Source: Bacillota bacterium (GTDB lineage: Bacteria > Bacillota_I > Bacilli_A > RF39 > UBA660). From it: a stretch of 64,000 bases of DNA. The stretch covers positions 31,004 through 95,003 of the forward strand of contig SVAM01000004.1 of assembly GCA_015059425.1 (NCBI GenBank), given 5' to 3'. Within the stretch, counting starts at the first letter, position 1. Each line of letters opens with the position of its first letter. A program made the position numbers and the translations under genes. The notes under the pieces are model-generated. The model was not told the DNA's origin, did no database searches, and saw nothing but the letters and a program-made list of their open reading frames with translations. Positions 26,685 through 35,035 of the stretch are shown here, in pieces.

Positions 26685-26879
26685 ATCTTCTAAAGAGTCA
26701 ATTGTTTTCCATTCTGTCGTTCCACATGTAGTACAAATAAATGGTACTAAAACCTTTAAACCTTCTGGTTTATCGTATTTTTCTTCTAAGCTTACACATA
26801 ATAGACCAGTTTTTTCGTCTATGTATGCTTTTCCTTGGCGTGTAGTTTCTGCACATTTGTTGCATCCTGGTTTTTTCAT
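26676..26879 (-). CDS. Small zinc-ribbon-like protein
   Basis: 67 residues with two CxxC pairs, GCNKC near the N-terminus and ICTTCG near residue 50, fitting one zinc site. The middle part is short strands. GGAGG precedes the ATG. It is divergent from the gene at 26950. Function unknown. Confidence 0.72.
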   Translation of the reverse strand: MKKPGCNKCAETTRQGKAYIDEKTGLLCVSLEEKYDKPEGLKVLVPFICTTCGTTEWKTIDSLEDKK

Positions 26880-26916
26880 TTTTTTCCTCCTTATACTTTA
26901 TTATTTTCATTTTTTG

Positions 26917-26925
26917 TGTTATAAT
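26917..26925 (+). promoter_or_regulatory. Extended -10 promoter
   Basis: TG-T-TATAAT, 25 bp before the gene at 26950; no clear -35. Confidence 0.65.
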
Positions 26926-26949
26926 ACCTTTCATTGGGAGGTTTTTGAT

Positions 26950-27480
26950 ATGATACGTAATGAATATGATGCTTATGATGTATGTATAAATGATCAAAAT
27001 GAACGTTTTATTGTAATATATAAAGTAACATTGGAAAGTGAAGATGCTGATTATTATGTAAAAAGATCAGTTAACTGTTTTGAATCAAATAATTTAAAAG
27101 AAGATATTAAAAAACTTAGAAGTGAAGGCTATTATAGTATTTCAGAATTTGGTTTTCTTCATGATCCAATTGACAGTAATAACATATTAGCTACTATGTA
27201 TTTTACATTTAAAGGTAATAGAGTTGTTACTTTAGAAAAAATTTATTATCAAGAAATAATAAATGATATGACTTATATTATGGGGTGTGTTAATTTTGTG
27301 GATTTAATCACAGGTAATGAATATATAGTAAGAACAAATAATTTTGGCATACAATCAGATGAAACTATACGATTTGCTGAAAGTCTTGGCTATATACATA
27401 TATCTGATTACAATTTAAAAAATGACTTTAATAAACTTAATGATTATTTTATTCATAAATTAGTTCCAAAAAAGAAGTAA
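26950..27480 (+). CDS. Hypothetical protein
   Basis: 176 residues, not recognised. It is soluble-looking, rich in Tyr, Asn and Asp, with alternating strands (RFIVIYKVTLES, NNILATMYFTFKG, RVVTLEKIYYQ). ATG at 26950 follows GGGAGG. An upstream in-frame extension to 26821 runs antisense through the zinc-ribbon gene and is rejected. Confidence 0.72.
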   Translation: MIRNEYDAYDVCINDQNERFIVIYKVTLESEDADYYVKRSVNCFESNNLKEDIKKLRSEGYYSISEFGFLHDPIDSNNILATMYFTFKGNRVVTLEKIYYQEIINDMTYIMGCVNFVDLITGNEYIVRTNNFGIQSDETIRFAESLGYIHISDYNLKNDFNKLNDYFIHKLVPKKK

Positions 27481-27500
27481 TATTAATGTTACTTCTTTTT
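27471..27500. terminator. Bidirectional terminator
   Basis: AAAGAAGTAA pairs with TTACTTCTTT (10 bp) around TATTAATG, between convergent genes. Confidence 0.85.
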
Positions 27501-27946
27501 TACTTTATAAAATTAACTTTACATTTTGATAATCTTCTATATATTACAGCTTTTCTTTTTCTGTTAATTTGTTTAAATAAAATATCATATAACATTTCCC
27601 ATATAAATACCCAACCAGCTATTAGTGATATTTCACTAATAAAAGATGACGTTTCCTGTGAAATAGATATTAGAAAAACACCTAATAAAAGTAAAATTAA
27701 ACGTAAATAATCATCATATTTATCTATTAGTTTTAAATCTTTAAATTTTAAATTATAATTATTATGTATAGCGTTTATTAATAAATCTTGTTCATCTTTT
27801 CCTAAATTACTTTTTATACTTAGTTCATTTATATTTTTAGAACTTTTAATAATTTCTGATATCAGATAATTATCTAATTCAGGGTTTAATAAATTGTTAT
27901 TGTATTTATTTAAAGCATCATTTATATTATTAATTTCTATATTCAT
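27500..27946 (-). CDS. Hypothetical membrane protein
   Basis: 148 residues. The first 75 are soluble and rich in Asn, Leu and Lys. Two membrane helices follow (YLRLILLLLGVFLISIS and ISLIAGWVFIWEMLYDIL), then a basic tail (KQINRKRKAVIYRRLSK). AAGGTGATACT precedes the ATG. No family recognised. Confidence 0.7.
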   Translation of the reverse strand: MNIEINNINDALNKYNNNLLNPELDNYLISEIIKSSKNINELSIKSNLGKDEQDLLINAIHNNYNLKFKDLKLIDKYDDYLRLILLLLGVFLISISQETSSFISEISLIAGWVFIWEMLYDILFKQINRKRKAVIYRRLSKCKVNFIK

Positions 27947-27987
27947 AGTATCACCTTAATTTATTTTAACATAATTTGTTATTTTTT

Positions 27988-28017
27988 AAAACTCGAACCA
28001 TTTAAAAGTTCGAGTTT
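27988..28017 (-). terminator. Terminator of ssrA
   Basis: AAACTCGAAC pairs exactly with GTTCGAGTTT (10 bp), directly beyond the tmRNA 3' end on the reverse strand. The T run is short. Confidence 0.65.
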
Positions 28018-28028
28018 GTTAACAAAAT

Positions 28029-28400
28029 TGGTGGAGTAGAGGAGAATCGAACTCCTGTCCAAAACATCCTATCATACAACATCTACAAGTTTAGCTTGAT
28101 TTAAAATTCATTTTTTTAATGGCTCAAGACTAACCTATAAAAAAACTAAGTTTAGTTAATATTCATTCTTTTAACCTAAACAATTAAAAGGATATATCTT
28201 ATATTTATGAACCTCAAATTATCCTATAAGCAAAATAAAGTGAAGCTTGCTATTCCTATATTATTCTAAATTAGGCAAATGCATAAGCATTTGAAGCAAA
28301 AGAATTTTCATTCTTGTCATTTAATTTTAATTGTAGACTTAAGGCGTCACTTCCACTTGCAGTCATATTTAGTAATATCTGTCGAAACCTGAGCTACCCC
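28029..28400 (-). ncRNA. ssrA: tmRNA (ssrA), tag ends YAFA
   Basis: Rescues stalled ribosomes. The 3' end reads as a tRNA-Ala-like T arm (GGAGTTCGATTCTCC) and acceptor ending TCCACCA; the 5' end starts GGGGTAGCTC followed by GGTTTCGACAG. 372 nt. The tag frame is at 28318-28271 and encodes DKNENSFASNAYAFA then TAA (a charged Ala precedes it in the product). The YAFA ending is that of mycoplasma and mesoplasma tags, unlike the ALAA/VAA-type endings of most bacteria. Confidence 0.95.
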
Positions 28401-28411
28401 ATGTGTTATGT

Positions 28412-28420
28412 ATTATAGCA
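28412..28420 (-). promoter_or_regulatory. Extended -10 promoter of ssrA
   Basis: On the reverse strand TG-C-TATAAT ends 11 bp before the tmRNA 5' end. The same TATGCTATAAT string is used at 47921. Confidence 0.8.
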
Positions 28421-28430
28421 TAAAAATATA

Positions 28431-28454
28431 AAAAAAGAAAGTGTTACTACTTTC
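28431..28454 (-). terminator. Terminator of the gene at 28447
   Basis: On the reverse strand GAAAGT pairs with ACTTTC around six nt, followed by seven T. It abuts the ssrA promoter. Confidence 0.75.
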
Positions 28455-29127
28455 TTAATAATGCTGTTGCTATAATAAAACCAATATTTAATATACCATA
28501 TAATAATATAGCAAAATTTATAAAACCAGCTTTTGTTTTTGGTGGTACATCTTCAATAAGTGATGGTAAATTTTTATTTTTTAATTCTCTTATCATTGCT
28601 TTACCTTGAGTATCTCCAATAGTTTGTGTTAATCTAAAATATTCATCTAATTTATTATTAACAATAGTTCCCATTATTGTTTCTTTAGGCATGCTAGCAA
28701 TCATAATTTCAATATTTGTTATTAACATTTTATTATCATCAGTTAATTTATTAAAATTTTCTTTTGCTTCAAAATATAATTTCATATATGAGTTAATATT
28801 ATTTTCTAAGTCTTCTTTATTTATTAAAATATTATCATATGCGTTTTTGTTTAAAATTTGGCTAAAACTATATAGATTATTGCAATTTTTGTTTAATTTA
28901 ATAATTTTCATAAATTCTGCAGGATTAGTATTCCAAACTTCTCCTGGTAAAGTCCTTAAGTCAAAAGTAAGTAATTCGCTGGCTATAATTTGATTATAAT
29001 TAATATAAGTTATTGTGTTATTTTCACATGTTAATCCATTTAAATTTGGATAAAATTCCAAATTTTGTCGAAATATAAAATCGTTAATATTAATAATTTT
29101 GCTTTTATATAAATCGGTATCACTCAT
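28447..29127 (-). CDS. Hypothetical protein with C-terminal membrane anchor
   Basis: About 226 residues, not recognised. A long soluble N-terminal part includes a helical stretch near residues 115-190. A Pro-rich hinge (EDVPPKTK) precedes a C-terminal membrane helix (GFINFAILLYGILNIGFIIATALL). It therefore looks tail-anchored, facing the cytoplasm. I start at ATG 29127, after GAGAGG; a longer form to 29163 is possible. Confidence 0.68.
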   Translation of the reverse strand: MSDTDLYKSKIININDFIFRQNLEFYPNLNGLTCENNTITYINYNQIIASELLTFDLRTLPGEVWNTNPAEFMKIIKLNKNCNNLYSFSQILNKNAYDNILINKEDLENNINSYMKLYFEAKENFNKLTDDNKMLITNIEIMIASMPKETIMGTIVNNKLDEYFRLTQTIGDTQGKAMIRELKNKNLPSLIEDVPPKTKAGFINFAILLYGILNIGFIIATALLRK

Positions 29128-29230
29128 AGTATCCAGCCTCTCTAGTTTATTTAATTGTAACAAAAAAAGAAATAAAAAACAACACTAAACAAAAACAAAT
29201 TTATGTTGTATAATATTTTTGGGGATTTTT

Positions 29231-30526
29231 ATGAAAAAAATTGATAAAAAGTTTGTCATAGATTTAAGTAATAAAAAAAATGAGCCATCTTGGATGCTTG
29301 ATTTTCGCTTGTATTCGTTAAAAAAGTTTAATGAATTAGATAACCCAAATTTTGGTCCAAAACTTAATATTGATTTTGATAAAATTGTTTATTATAAAGA
29401 AAATAAAAATAAGATGACAGATAATTGGGATAATGTGAGTAAAGATATTCGTGGTACATTTTGTGATTTAGGAGTTATTAAAGCTGAACAGGATTATTTA
29501 TATGGTGTAACTAATCAATATGAAAGTGAAGTTGTTTATCATAATATTAAGGATAAAGATAGCAAAGTTATATTTACAAGTACTGATGATGCTTTACAAA
29601 AATATCCGGAGTTATTTAAAAAATACTTTAATAATTTAGTTAAATATGATGAAAATAAATATACTGCTTTAAATGGTGCTTTTTGGAGTGGGGGCTCTTT
29701 TATATATATTCCTAAAGGAGTTAAACTTGATAGACCCTTACAAAGTTATTTTAGAATTGATACTGAAAATTTAGGACAATTTGAAAGAACTATTATAATT
29801 GTAGATGATTATGCAGAACTTGAATACATAGAAGGATGTACGGCTCGCAGTTATTCGTCTACTAGTTTACATGCTGGAGTTGTTGAAATATATGTTGGAA
29901 AACATGCTAAGTGTAAGTATTCTACGATCCAAAATTGGAGTAAAGATGTTTATAATTTAGTTACTAAAAGGGCTATAGTAGAAGAATCTGGAGTTATGGA
30001 ATGGATTGATGGCAATATTGGTTCCGGTATTACAATGAAGTATCCATCATGTATTTTAAAAGGCGATAATTCTAGAGGAAATTCTATTAGTATAGCATAT
30101 GCTAATGAAGGACAAATAATTGATGCTGGCGCTAAAATGATTCATTTAGGTAAAAATACTAAAAGTAATATTGTGAGTAAATCAATTTCGTTAAATGGCG
30201 GAGTTAGTAATTACAGAGGCACTACTAAAATAACTAAGAATGCAATAAACTCTTATGCAACTGTTAAATGCGATACTATTATTTTAGATGATAAAAGTAA
30301 AAGTGATACAATACCAGATAATATCGTTTGTAATAATTCTTCAACTATAGAACATGAAGCAACAATTTCAAAAGTTAATAAAGAGAAATTATTTTATTTA
30401 ATGAGTAAAGGTTTAAGTGAAAATTTAGCTAAAGAATTGTTAATAATGGGTTTTATTAATGATTTTAAACATGAACTTCCTTTGGAATATGCAGTAGAAC
30501 TTAATAGATTATTAAAGAATTATTAA
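29231..30526 (+). CDS. sufB: Fe-S cluster assembly protein SufB
   Basis: Scaffold component of the SUF system. Typical sequence includes NGAFWSGGSFIYIPKGVKL, IVDDYAELEYIEGCTA, GVMEWIDGNIGSG and a C-terminal AVELNRLL tail. 431 residues. The ATG at 29231 has GGGGAT in front, and TATAAT at 29209 makes a very short leader likely. sufC, sufD, sufS and sufU are not next to it, which is unusual. It may be an orphan, or the other genes lie elsewhere. Confidence 0.93.
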   Translation: MKKIDKKFVIDLSNKKNEPSWMLDFRLYSLKKFNELDNPNFGPKLNIDFDKIVYYKENKNKMTDNWDNVSKDIRGTFCDLGVIKAEQDYLYGVTNQYESEVVYHNIKDKDSKVIFTSTDDALQKYPELFKKYFNNLVKYDENKYTALNGAFWSGGSFIYIPKGVKLDRPLQSYFRIDTENLGQFERTIIIVDDYAELEYIEGCTARSYSSTSLHAGVVEIYVGKHAKCKYSTIQNWSKDVYNLVTKRAIVEESGVMEWIDGNIGSGITMKYPSCILKGDNSRGNSISIAYANEGQIIDAGAKMIHLGKNTKSNIVSKSISLNGGVSNYRGTTKITKNAINSYATVKCDTIILDDKSKSDTIPDNIVCNNSSTIEHEATISKVNKEKLFYLMSKGLSENLAKELLIMGFINDFKHELPLEYAVELNRLLKNY

Positions 30527-30620
30527 TTTTACAGATTTTAATGTTTTGGTTAAGCAGATTTATATAAATTCTCTAGGCAGATTTTTGTGTTTTTGCTAAG
30601 CAGAAATAATAAAATCTGTA
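30525..30620 (+). repeat. 23-bp-period intergenic element, copy 2
   Basis: Starts AATTTTACAGATTTTAAT and ends AAATCTGTA. CAGATTT occurs at 30532, 30555 and 30578 and CAGAAAT at 30601: four units with exact 23-bp steps. Each of the last three units is preceded by TTAAG, CTAGG or CTAAG. The ssrA-independent promoter of ssb begins 3 bp after its end. Confidence 0.85.
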
Positions 30621-30622
30621 CT

Positions 30623-30651
30623 TTGACACTATTTATTATAAGTGATATATT
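30623..30651 (+). promoter_or_regulatory. Promoter of ssb
   Basis: TTGACA, 17-bp spacer, TATATT. It lies at the edge of the repeat element. Confidence 0.8.
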
Positions 30652-30676
30652 GCTCCCTGGAAGGGAGGAATATCAT

Positions 30677-31006
30677 ATGAATAATGTGACTTTAGTTGGT
30701 AGACTTACACAAGATCCTGAGATTAAAGAACTTAATGATGGAACTTTTAGAACTATTATTAATGTTGCAGTTTCACGTGATTATCGTAATAGTGAGGGAG
30801 TTTATGATGCTGATTTTATAAAATGTGTTTTATGGAATGGCATTGCAAGTGCTACTAAAGATTATTGCCGTAAAGGTGATGTGGTTGGAATAAAAGGAAA
30901 ACTGCAATCACGTAATTATGAAACTGATAATAAAGAAAAAAAATATGTATTAGAGGTTATTGCAGAAAAAGTAACATTTTTATCTAGTAAGAAAGCAGAT
31001 GAATAA
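30677..31006 (+). CDS. ssb: Single-stranded DNA-binding protein (short)
   Basis: 109 residues: one OB fold (NNVTLVGRLTQDPEI, FIKCVLWNG, KGDVVGIKGKLQSRNYE). The usual flexible tail with acidic tip that recruits partners is missing, and the gene is not between rpsF and rpsR. It may be a second SSB. GGGAGG precedes the ATG. Its promoter is adjoined by the 23-bp-period element, which suggests shared control with the other element-linked genes. Confidence 0.9.
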   Translation: MNNVTLVGRLTQDPEIKELNDGTFRTIINVAVSRDYRNSEGVYDADFIKCVLWNGIASATKDYCRKGDVVGIKGKLQSRNYETDNKEKKYVLEVIAEKVTFLSSKKADE

Positions 31007-31016
31007 TCTGTTTTTT
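30993..31016 (+). terminator. Terminator of ssb
   Basis: AAGCAGAT pairs with ATCTGTTT (8 bp, one G-U) around GAATA, then T's. Confidence 0.75.
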
Positions 31017-31052
31017 ATTTTGTTCTTTTCTTGTTATAATAGTAAAATTAAA

Positions 31053-31067
31053 TGGTAATTTTTACCA
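31053..31067. promoter_or_regulatory. Candidate operator (inverted repeat)
   Basis: TGGTAA and TTACCA flank three T. It lies 13 bp after an extended -10 (TG-T-TATAAT, 31035-31040) and upstream of the XRE regulator gene, so autoregulation is plausible. Confidence 0.45.
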
Positions 31068-31133
31068 GAGGTGAAAAAATTACATTTATATTATAAGTAA
31101 AGTTATAATCTGTAATAGATGAGGGTGAAGCAG

Positions 31134-31493
31134 ATGTTAAATGGAAGTAGGCTTAGAGAAGCTAGAAAATCTAAAGGTTTAACCCAAGAAAAATTAGGAG
31201 ATTTAATTGGTGTGGGAAAATCTGCTATATGTTGTTATGAAAAAGAAACTAGAAATCCAACACTTGAAGCAGTTATTGAAATGATGCATGTTTTTGGTGT
31301 AAGTGCGGATTATCTTTTAGGTTCTGATTTTTTAATTAAAACTGTTGATAAAGATAATAATATACAATATGTAGCTATGACTAAAGAAGAAATTATTTTT
31401 ATTGAAGAACTAAAAAAGAATAAAATGGTTTATGATATTTTGTTACAAGATCCAAAAAGAGGAGCGGATTTAGTAAAAAAAGAAATTGGCTAA
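31134..31493 (+). CDS. XRE-family transcriptional regulator
   Basis: 119 residues. The Cro/CI-type helix-turn-helix spans residues 5-60 (LREARKSKGLTQEKLGDLIG, CCYEKETRNPTLEAVIEM, VSADYLLG). A helical tail follows. ATG at 31134 fits GAGGGTGAAG; ATG 31119 is also in frame. An inverted repeat upstream may be its site. Target genes are unknown; the next gene is 49 bp downstream. Confidence 0.88.
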   Translation: MLNGSRLREARKSKGLTQEKLGDLIGVGKSAICCYEKETRNPTLEAVIEMMHVFGVSADYLLGSDFLIKTVDKDNNIQYVAMTKEEIIFIEELKKNKMVYDILLQDPKRGADLVKKEIG

Positions 31494-31541
31494 CTGTACT
31501 AGTCTATTTTTTTTTACATATAATTTTTTAGGTGATTATTT

Positions 31542-32324
31542 TTGAAAAAATATTATCAATATTTTGGTTTAGCTTTAATAATGGTTTTTAGCTTTTATTA
31601 TACGGAAAAAATAGCTGCTATAATTTTAAATAAAAATCCTTTAATGGTTACCATAAATAATGAAAAAGCAAGTTATAATGTAGAGGCTGTAAATGCTGAG
31701 ATTAATGGGGATTATATAACACCGGGAATTAATGGTTTACAAGTAAATGCTCGTGAATCATTTTATAAAATGCAAGAAGCTGATGTTTTTAATAAATATT
31801 TTTTAGTTTTTGAACAAGATAAACCTGATATTTCTTTAGAAGATAATAAAGATAAAATTATAAAAAATGGTAATAAATTATTAAATAAAGTAAGTATTAT
31901 TTTAGAAACTGAAAATGAGGTTAGTGATTATTTAAAAGCTAATAATATTAAAGCTTCAATGTTAACAAATTTAGATGATTATCAATATAATAATTATTTT
32001 GAAGTAATAAACAATGAGGTTGAAGGGTTTAAGTCTTTAGAAAACACTTTAAATCTTAATAAAGAAAATAAACATATATGTGTTATTAATGATTATAACA
32101 TGGATATTTGTTTAAAACATAAGAATTATTTAATAGATCCTACACTTAAGCTTAATACTAGTAATTTAAAAGATATTAAAAGTAAAATTGGTAAGGGTAG
32201 TATTATATTAATTAATAAAAATGTTAGTTTAATAGATGTTAAACTTTTGTTAAAAGAAATTAAATTTAAAGATTTAGAAATAGTATATGTTAGTGAAATT
32301 ATAAGCGAAATAAATAATAATTAG
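31542..32324 (+). CDS. Hypothetical exported or membrane-anchored protein
   Basis: 260 residues. The N-terminus is a hydrophobic anchor or signal (YFGLALIMVFSFYY) without a clear cleavage site. The outside part includes DYITPGINGLQVNARESFYKM and alternating strands (SIILETENEVSDYLKAN, KHICVINDYNMDICLKH). A TTG start is indicated by AGGTGAT 5 bp upstream. I do not recognise the family; it may be a degenerate enzyme domain. Confidence 0.65.
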   Translation: MKKYYQYFGLALIMVFSFYYTEKIAAIILNKNPLMVTINNEKASYNVEAVNAEINGDYITPGINGLQVNARESFYKMQEADVFNKYFLVFEQDKPDISLEDNKDKIIKNGNKLLNKVSIILETENEVSDYLKANNIKASMLTNLDDYQYNNYFEVINNEVEGFKSLENTLNLNKENKHICVINDYNMDICLKHKNYLIDPTLKLNTSNLKDIKSKIGKGSIILINKNVSLIDVKLLLKEIKFKDLEIVYVSEIISEINNN

Positions 32325-32433
32325 TGTTTGTTGGTTAAGCTTGTAATATAAAAAGTTTTTTGGTATAATTGGAAATGCCTTAAAACTTTTTTATTTTAAA
32401 TAATTAAATTTTTTTGAAACGGAGTTGATTAAA

Positions 32434-34068
32434 TTGAGTAAAATAAAGATTTTTAGTTTGGGTGGATTAGATGAAAATGGTAAAAACATTTATTGTGTAG
32501 AAGTTGATAAAGATATTTTTATATTTGATTGTGGATTAAAATATGCTAGTGGTAATATGCTTGGTATAGATTATATAATCCCTGATTTTTCTTATTTAGT
32601 TAATAATAAAAAAAGAATTAAAGGGTTGTTTATAACTCATGGACATTATGAAAATATGGGAGCTACTTTAGATTTATTAAGCGTTATTCCTAACTTAAAA
32701 GTATTTGCTACTAAATTTACTAAATATGTTTTAATGGAAATGGGAGTTAATGAATCAAATATTTATGAAATTAAAGCTCATAAGAAAATGAATTTTTCTC
32801 ATGTAAGTATTTTCCCAATAAGCGTATCTCATAGTTCTCCAGATTCAGTTATGTATGTAATTAATACTAAAGATGGTGCGATATGTTATACAGGTGATTT
32901 TATATTTGATCCATCAATGATGGGTGCTTATGATATGGATTTAGGTAAAATAGCATATGTTGGTAAACAAGGAGTATTATGTTTATTAAGTGAATCTTTA
33001 TTTAGTGAAAATGTTGGGCATACTTCTCCAAATCATAAATTAGAAGATTTATTTAAGAAAACTATTAAAAATGCGCAAGGTAGAATTATGTTTATGGTTT
33101 TACCAACACATTTATACACAATAGATGAAATATTTAGGGCTGCCCAAAATTCACATCGTAAAATTGTTGTTATGGGTAAAAGACTTCAAAATATGATTAA
33201 TTTTGGGTTAAAAGAAGGATACTTAAATATTGAAGAAGGTATGATGGGTGATTTATCTAATATAAATGATTCTAATGCAATACTTTTAATTTGTGATGAT
33301 AAATCTAGTCCATATTCTGCGATGAATAAAATATATAATGGTTATGATAAGTTTATTAAATTAAAAAATAATGATACTATAGTTTTTGCAGAACCTAGAT
33401 ATGATAGTAATGAGAAAGTTTTAGTAAGACTTGAAAATGATTTAGCAGAGCTTGGGTGTGAAATAGTTAACATTCCTAGTGATAAGTCTATTTTACATCA
33501 TGCTTCTAGTGAAGATTTAATGCAAATGATAAAACTTATGAGACCTAAATATTATATGCCAGTAAAAGGTGAATATCGTTATATGGTTGGTAATGCTGAT
33601 TTAGCTTATAGCTTAGGTATACCTCGTGAAAATATTATTTTAAAACAAAATGGGGAAGTTATAGAATTTGATAATGGAACACTAATAGATAAAAATGAAA
33701 AAATAAAGGTTAATGATTGTTTAATAGATGGTACTTCAAGTGAAGATGTTGGAGAATTAGTTATTAAAGATAGAGAAATGTTAAGCGAAAATGGTATAGT
33801 TTTAATAAGTGCCACTATTTCTCGTCAAGATAAAGTATTACTTGTTGGGCCTGAAGTTACAACAAGAGGATTTATTTATATTAAAGATTCTGGAGATTTA
33901 ATTTTAGAAATTAAAAAGATTTGTTCTAATGTTATTGAAAGAAATATTACACCTAATTATGTCGATTATAATAAAATTAAAACAGAGATTAGAGATGAAC
34001 TTTCAAAATATTTATATGAAGAGACTGAATGTAAACCGATGATTATTGCGGTTGTACAAGAAGTGTAA
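32434..34068 (+). CDS. rnjB: Ribonuclease J2-like protein, altered metal site
   Basis: 544 residues, homologous along its full length to the RNase J at 21556. The metal motif is HGHYENMGA where RNase J1 has HGHEDHIGG, so the Asp and third His are lost; VHTSGHA is replaced by HHASSED. Other blocks remain (GDFIFD, MPVKGEYRYM). This is the pattern of B. subtilis RNase J2, which is weakly active and works in a complex with J1. The TTG at 32434 is spaced well from GGAG; a TTG at 32425 is also in frame. Confidence 0.9.
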   Translation: MSKIKIFSLGGLDENGKNIYCVEVDKDIFIFDCGLKYASGNMLGIDYIIPDFSYLVNNKKRIKGLFITHGHYENMGATLDLLSVIPNLKVFATKFTKYVLMEMGVNESNIYEIKAHKKMNFSHVSIFPISVSHSSPDSVMYVINTKDGAICYTGDFIFDPSMMGAYDMDLGKIAYVGKQGVLCLLSESLFSENVGHTSPNHKLEDLFKKTIKNAQGRIMFMVLPTHLYTIDEIFRAAQNSHRKIVVMGKRLQNMINFGLKEGYLNIEEGMMGDLSNINDSNAILLICDDKSSPYSAMNKIYNGYDKFIKLKNNDTIVFAEPRYDSNEKVLVRLENDLAELGCEIVNIPSDKSILHHASSEDLMQMIKLMRPKYYMPVKGEYRYMVGNADLAYSLGIPRENIILKQNGEVIEFDNGTLIDKNEKIKVNDCLIDGTSSEDVGELVIKDREMLSENGIVLISATISRQDKVLLVGPEVTTRGFIYIKDSGDLILEIKKICSNVIERNITPNYVDYNKIKTEIRDELSKYLYEETECKPMIIAVVQEV

Positions 34069-34073
34069 GAAAT

Positions 34074-34102
34074 TTGACATTTTAGTGTAAATATGATACA
34101 AT
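34074..34102 (+). promoter_or_regulatory. Consensus promoter
   Basis: TTGACA, 17-bp spacer, TACAAT, upstream of the gene at 34127. Confidence 0.8.
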
Positions 34103-34126
34103 TTCAGTAATTAAGGGGGATATATT

Positions 34127-34546
34127 ATGAATTATTTAGAAGAGTATAATAATATTTTGGCAGAAGATGAAATACGAAGCAAAAATTGTAGGGATTATTC
34201 GTGTGATTGTACTTATAGTATTTTTGAACAGTTTATTATGGATGTGTTACCTATTGTAATCGAAAATGCTTTAAGAAATAAGCGAAAAGAAGTGGTAGTT
34301 TATTATAAAATTATTAATAAATTTACGAATTACAAAGCTGGTTATAAATATGGTACTTTAGAAGCTTATAATAAACAATATGGTGAAATAAACCTAGAAG
34401 AATTTAATTTGTTTTTAAATCAAATTCCAATAAAGTGTTTTTCTGATTCTGGAATGAGTTATTTTCAATGTGAATTAAAAGATATTATTATTTATTATTA
34501 TGAAGAACTTCAAAGAATAGAATATCAAACAGGAAAGTCTAGATAG
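34127..34546 (+). CDS. Hypothetical protein
   Basis: 139 residues, not recognised. It has a Cys cluster near residue 21-28 (NCRDYSCDC) that could bind metal, then helices. Strong promoter, AAGGGGGAT ribosome site. No signal peptide. It is followed by a gene whose ribosome site is within a hairpin. Confidence 0.68.
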   Translation: MNYLEEYNNILAEDEIRSKNCRDYSCDCTYSIFEQFIMDVLPIVIENALRNKRKEVVVYYKIINKFTNYKAGYKYGTLEAYNKQYGEINLEEFNLFLNQIPIKCFSDSGMSYFQCELKDIIIYYYEELQRIEYQTGKSR

Positions 34547-34559
34547 TATAAAAAAATAT

Positions 34560-34588
34560 AAATCATCCATAATATAAATGGGTGATTT
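34560..34588 (+). promoter_or_regulatory. Hairpin that holds the next ribosome-binding site
   Basis: AAATCATCCAT pairs with ATGGGTGATTT (11 bp, one G-U) around AATATAA. The 3' arm contains GGGTGAT, the ribosome site for the ATG at 34592. The T's after it also make it look like a terminator. Confidence 0.65.
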
Positions 34589-34591
34589 TTA

Positions 34592-35035
34592 ATGAAAGAA
34601 AAACAAAATGATAATATTATATTTCTAAATCTTTTGTATAAAAATGCAGCGATGGGGATTATAAGTATTGATATTGTTTTAAAGAAAATTGAAAATGAAA
34701 AGTTAGCTAAATTAATTAGTGAACAAAAAGAAGAATATGAATCATATTGTGAAATGGTTCAAAAAGTATTAATTAAGTTTGGTGCTAAAGAAGAAGAAAT
34801 TAGTAAATTAAAAGAATTAAGTACTAAAATGATGAGTGAAGCTATGACTATGGGTAAAAGTGATAATGAAATAGCTAAAATGATGATGCAAGGTAATGAA
34901 AGAGGCGCTTTAGAAGTGCAAGAAAAAATTAATTTATATGAAAAAGAAAATATAGATGAAGAAGTATTAGAACTTGCAAGAAAACTTATCGCAACTGAAG
35001 AGCATAATAGAGAAGAATTAAAACAATTTTTATAG
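34592..35035 (+). CDS. Hypothetical helical-bundle protein
   Basis: 147 residues, nearly all helix, with repeated Glu/Lys heptads and a Met-rich middle (KMMSEAMTMGKSDNEIAKMMM). It may be a ferritin-like four-helix bundle: E..E and EEHNREEL occur at helix positions, but a metal site is not certain. Its ribosome site is inside the hairpin at 34560. Terminator after it. Confidence 0.65.
   Translation: MKEKQNDNIIFLNLLYKNAAMGIISIDIVLKKIENEKLAKLISEQKEEYESYCEMVQKVLIKFGAKEEEISKLKELSTKMMSEAMTMGKSDNEIAKMMMQGNERGALEVQEKINLYEKENIDEEVLELARKLIATEEHNREELKQFL

Noticed and set aside
26821-26949. N-terminal extension of the gene at 26950
   Set aside because: It would run antisense through the zinc-ribbon gene and lacks a ribosome site; the ATG at 26950 has GGGAGG and a promoter.
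27486-27710. Forward reading frame opposite the gene at 27500
   Set aside because: It overlaps a reverse gene with a proper start and begins in the bidirectional terminator.
30525-30620. CRISPR array
   Set aside because: The repeat core is only about 12 bp with 11-bp variable parts, there are at most four units per site, three separate sites exist, and no cas genes are in view.
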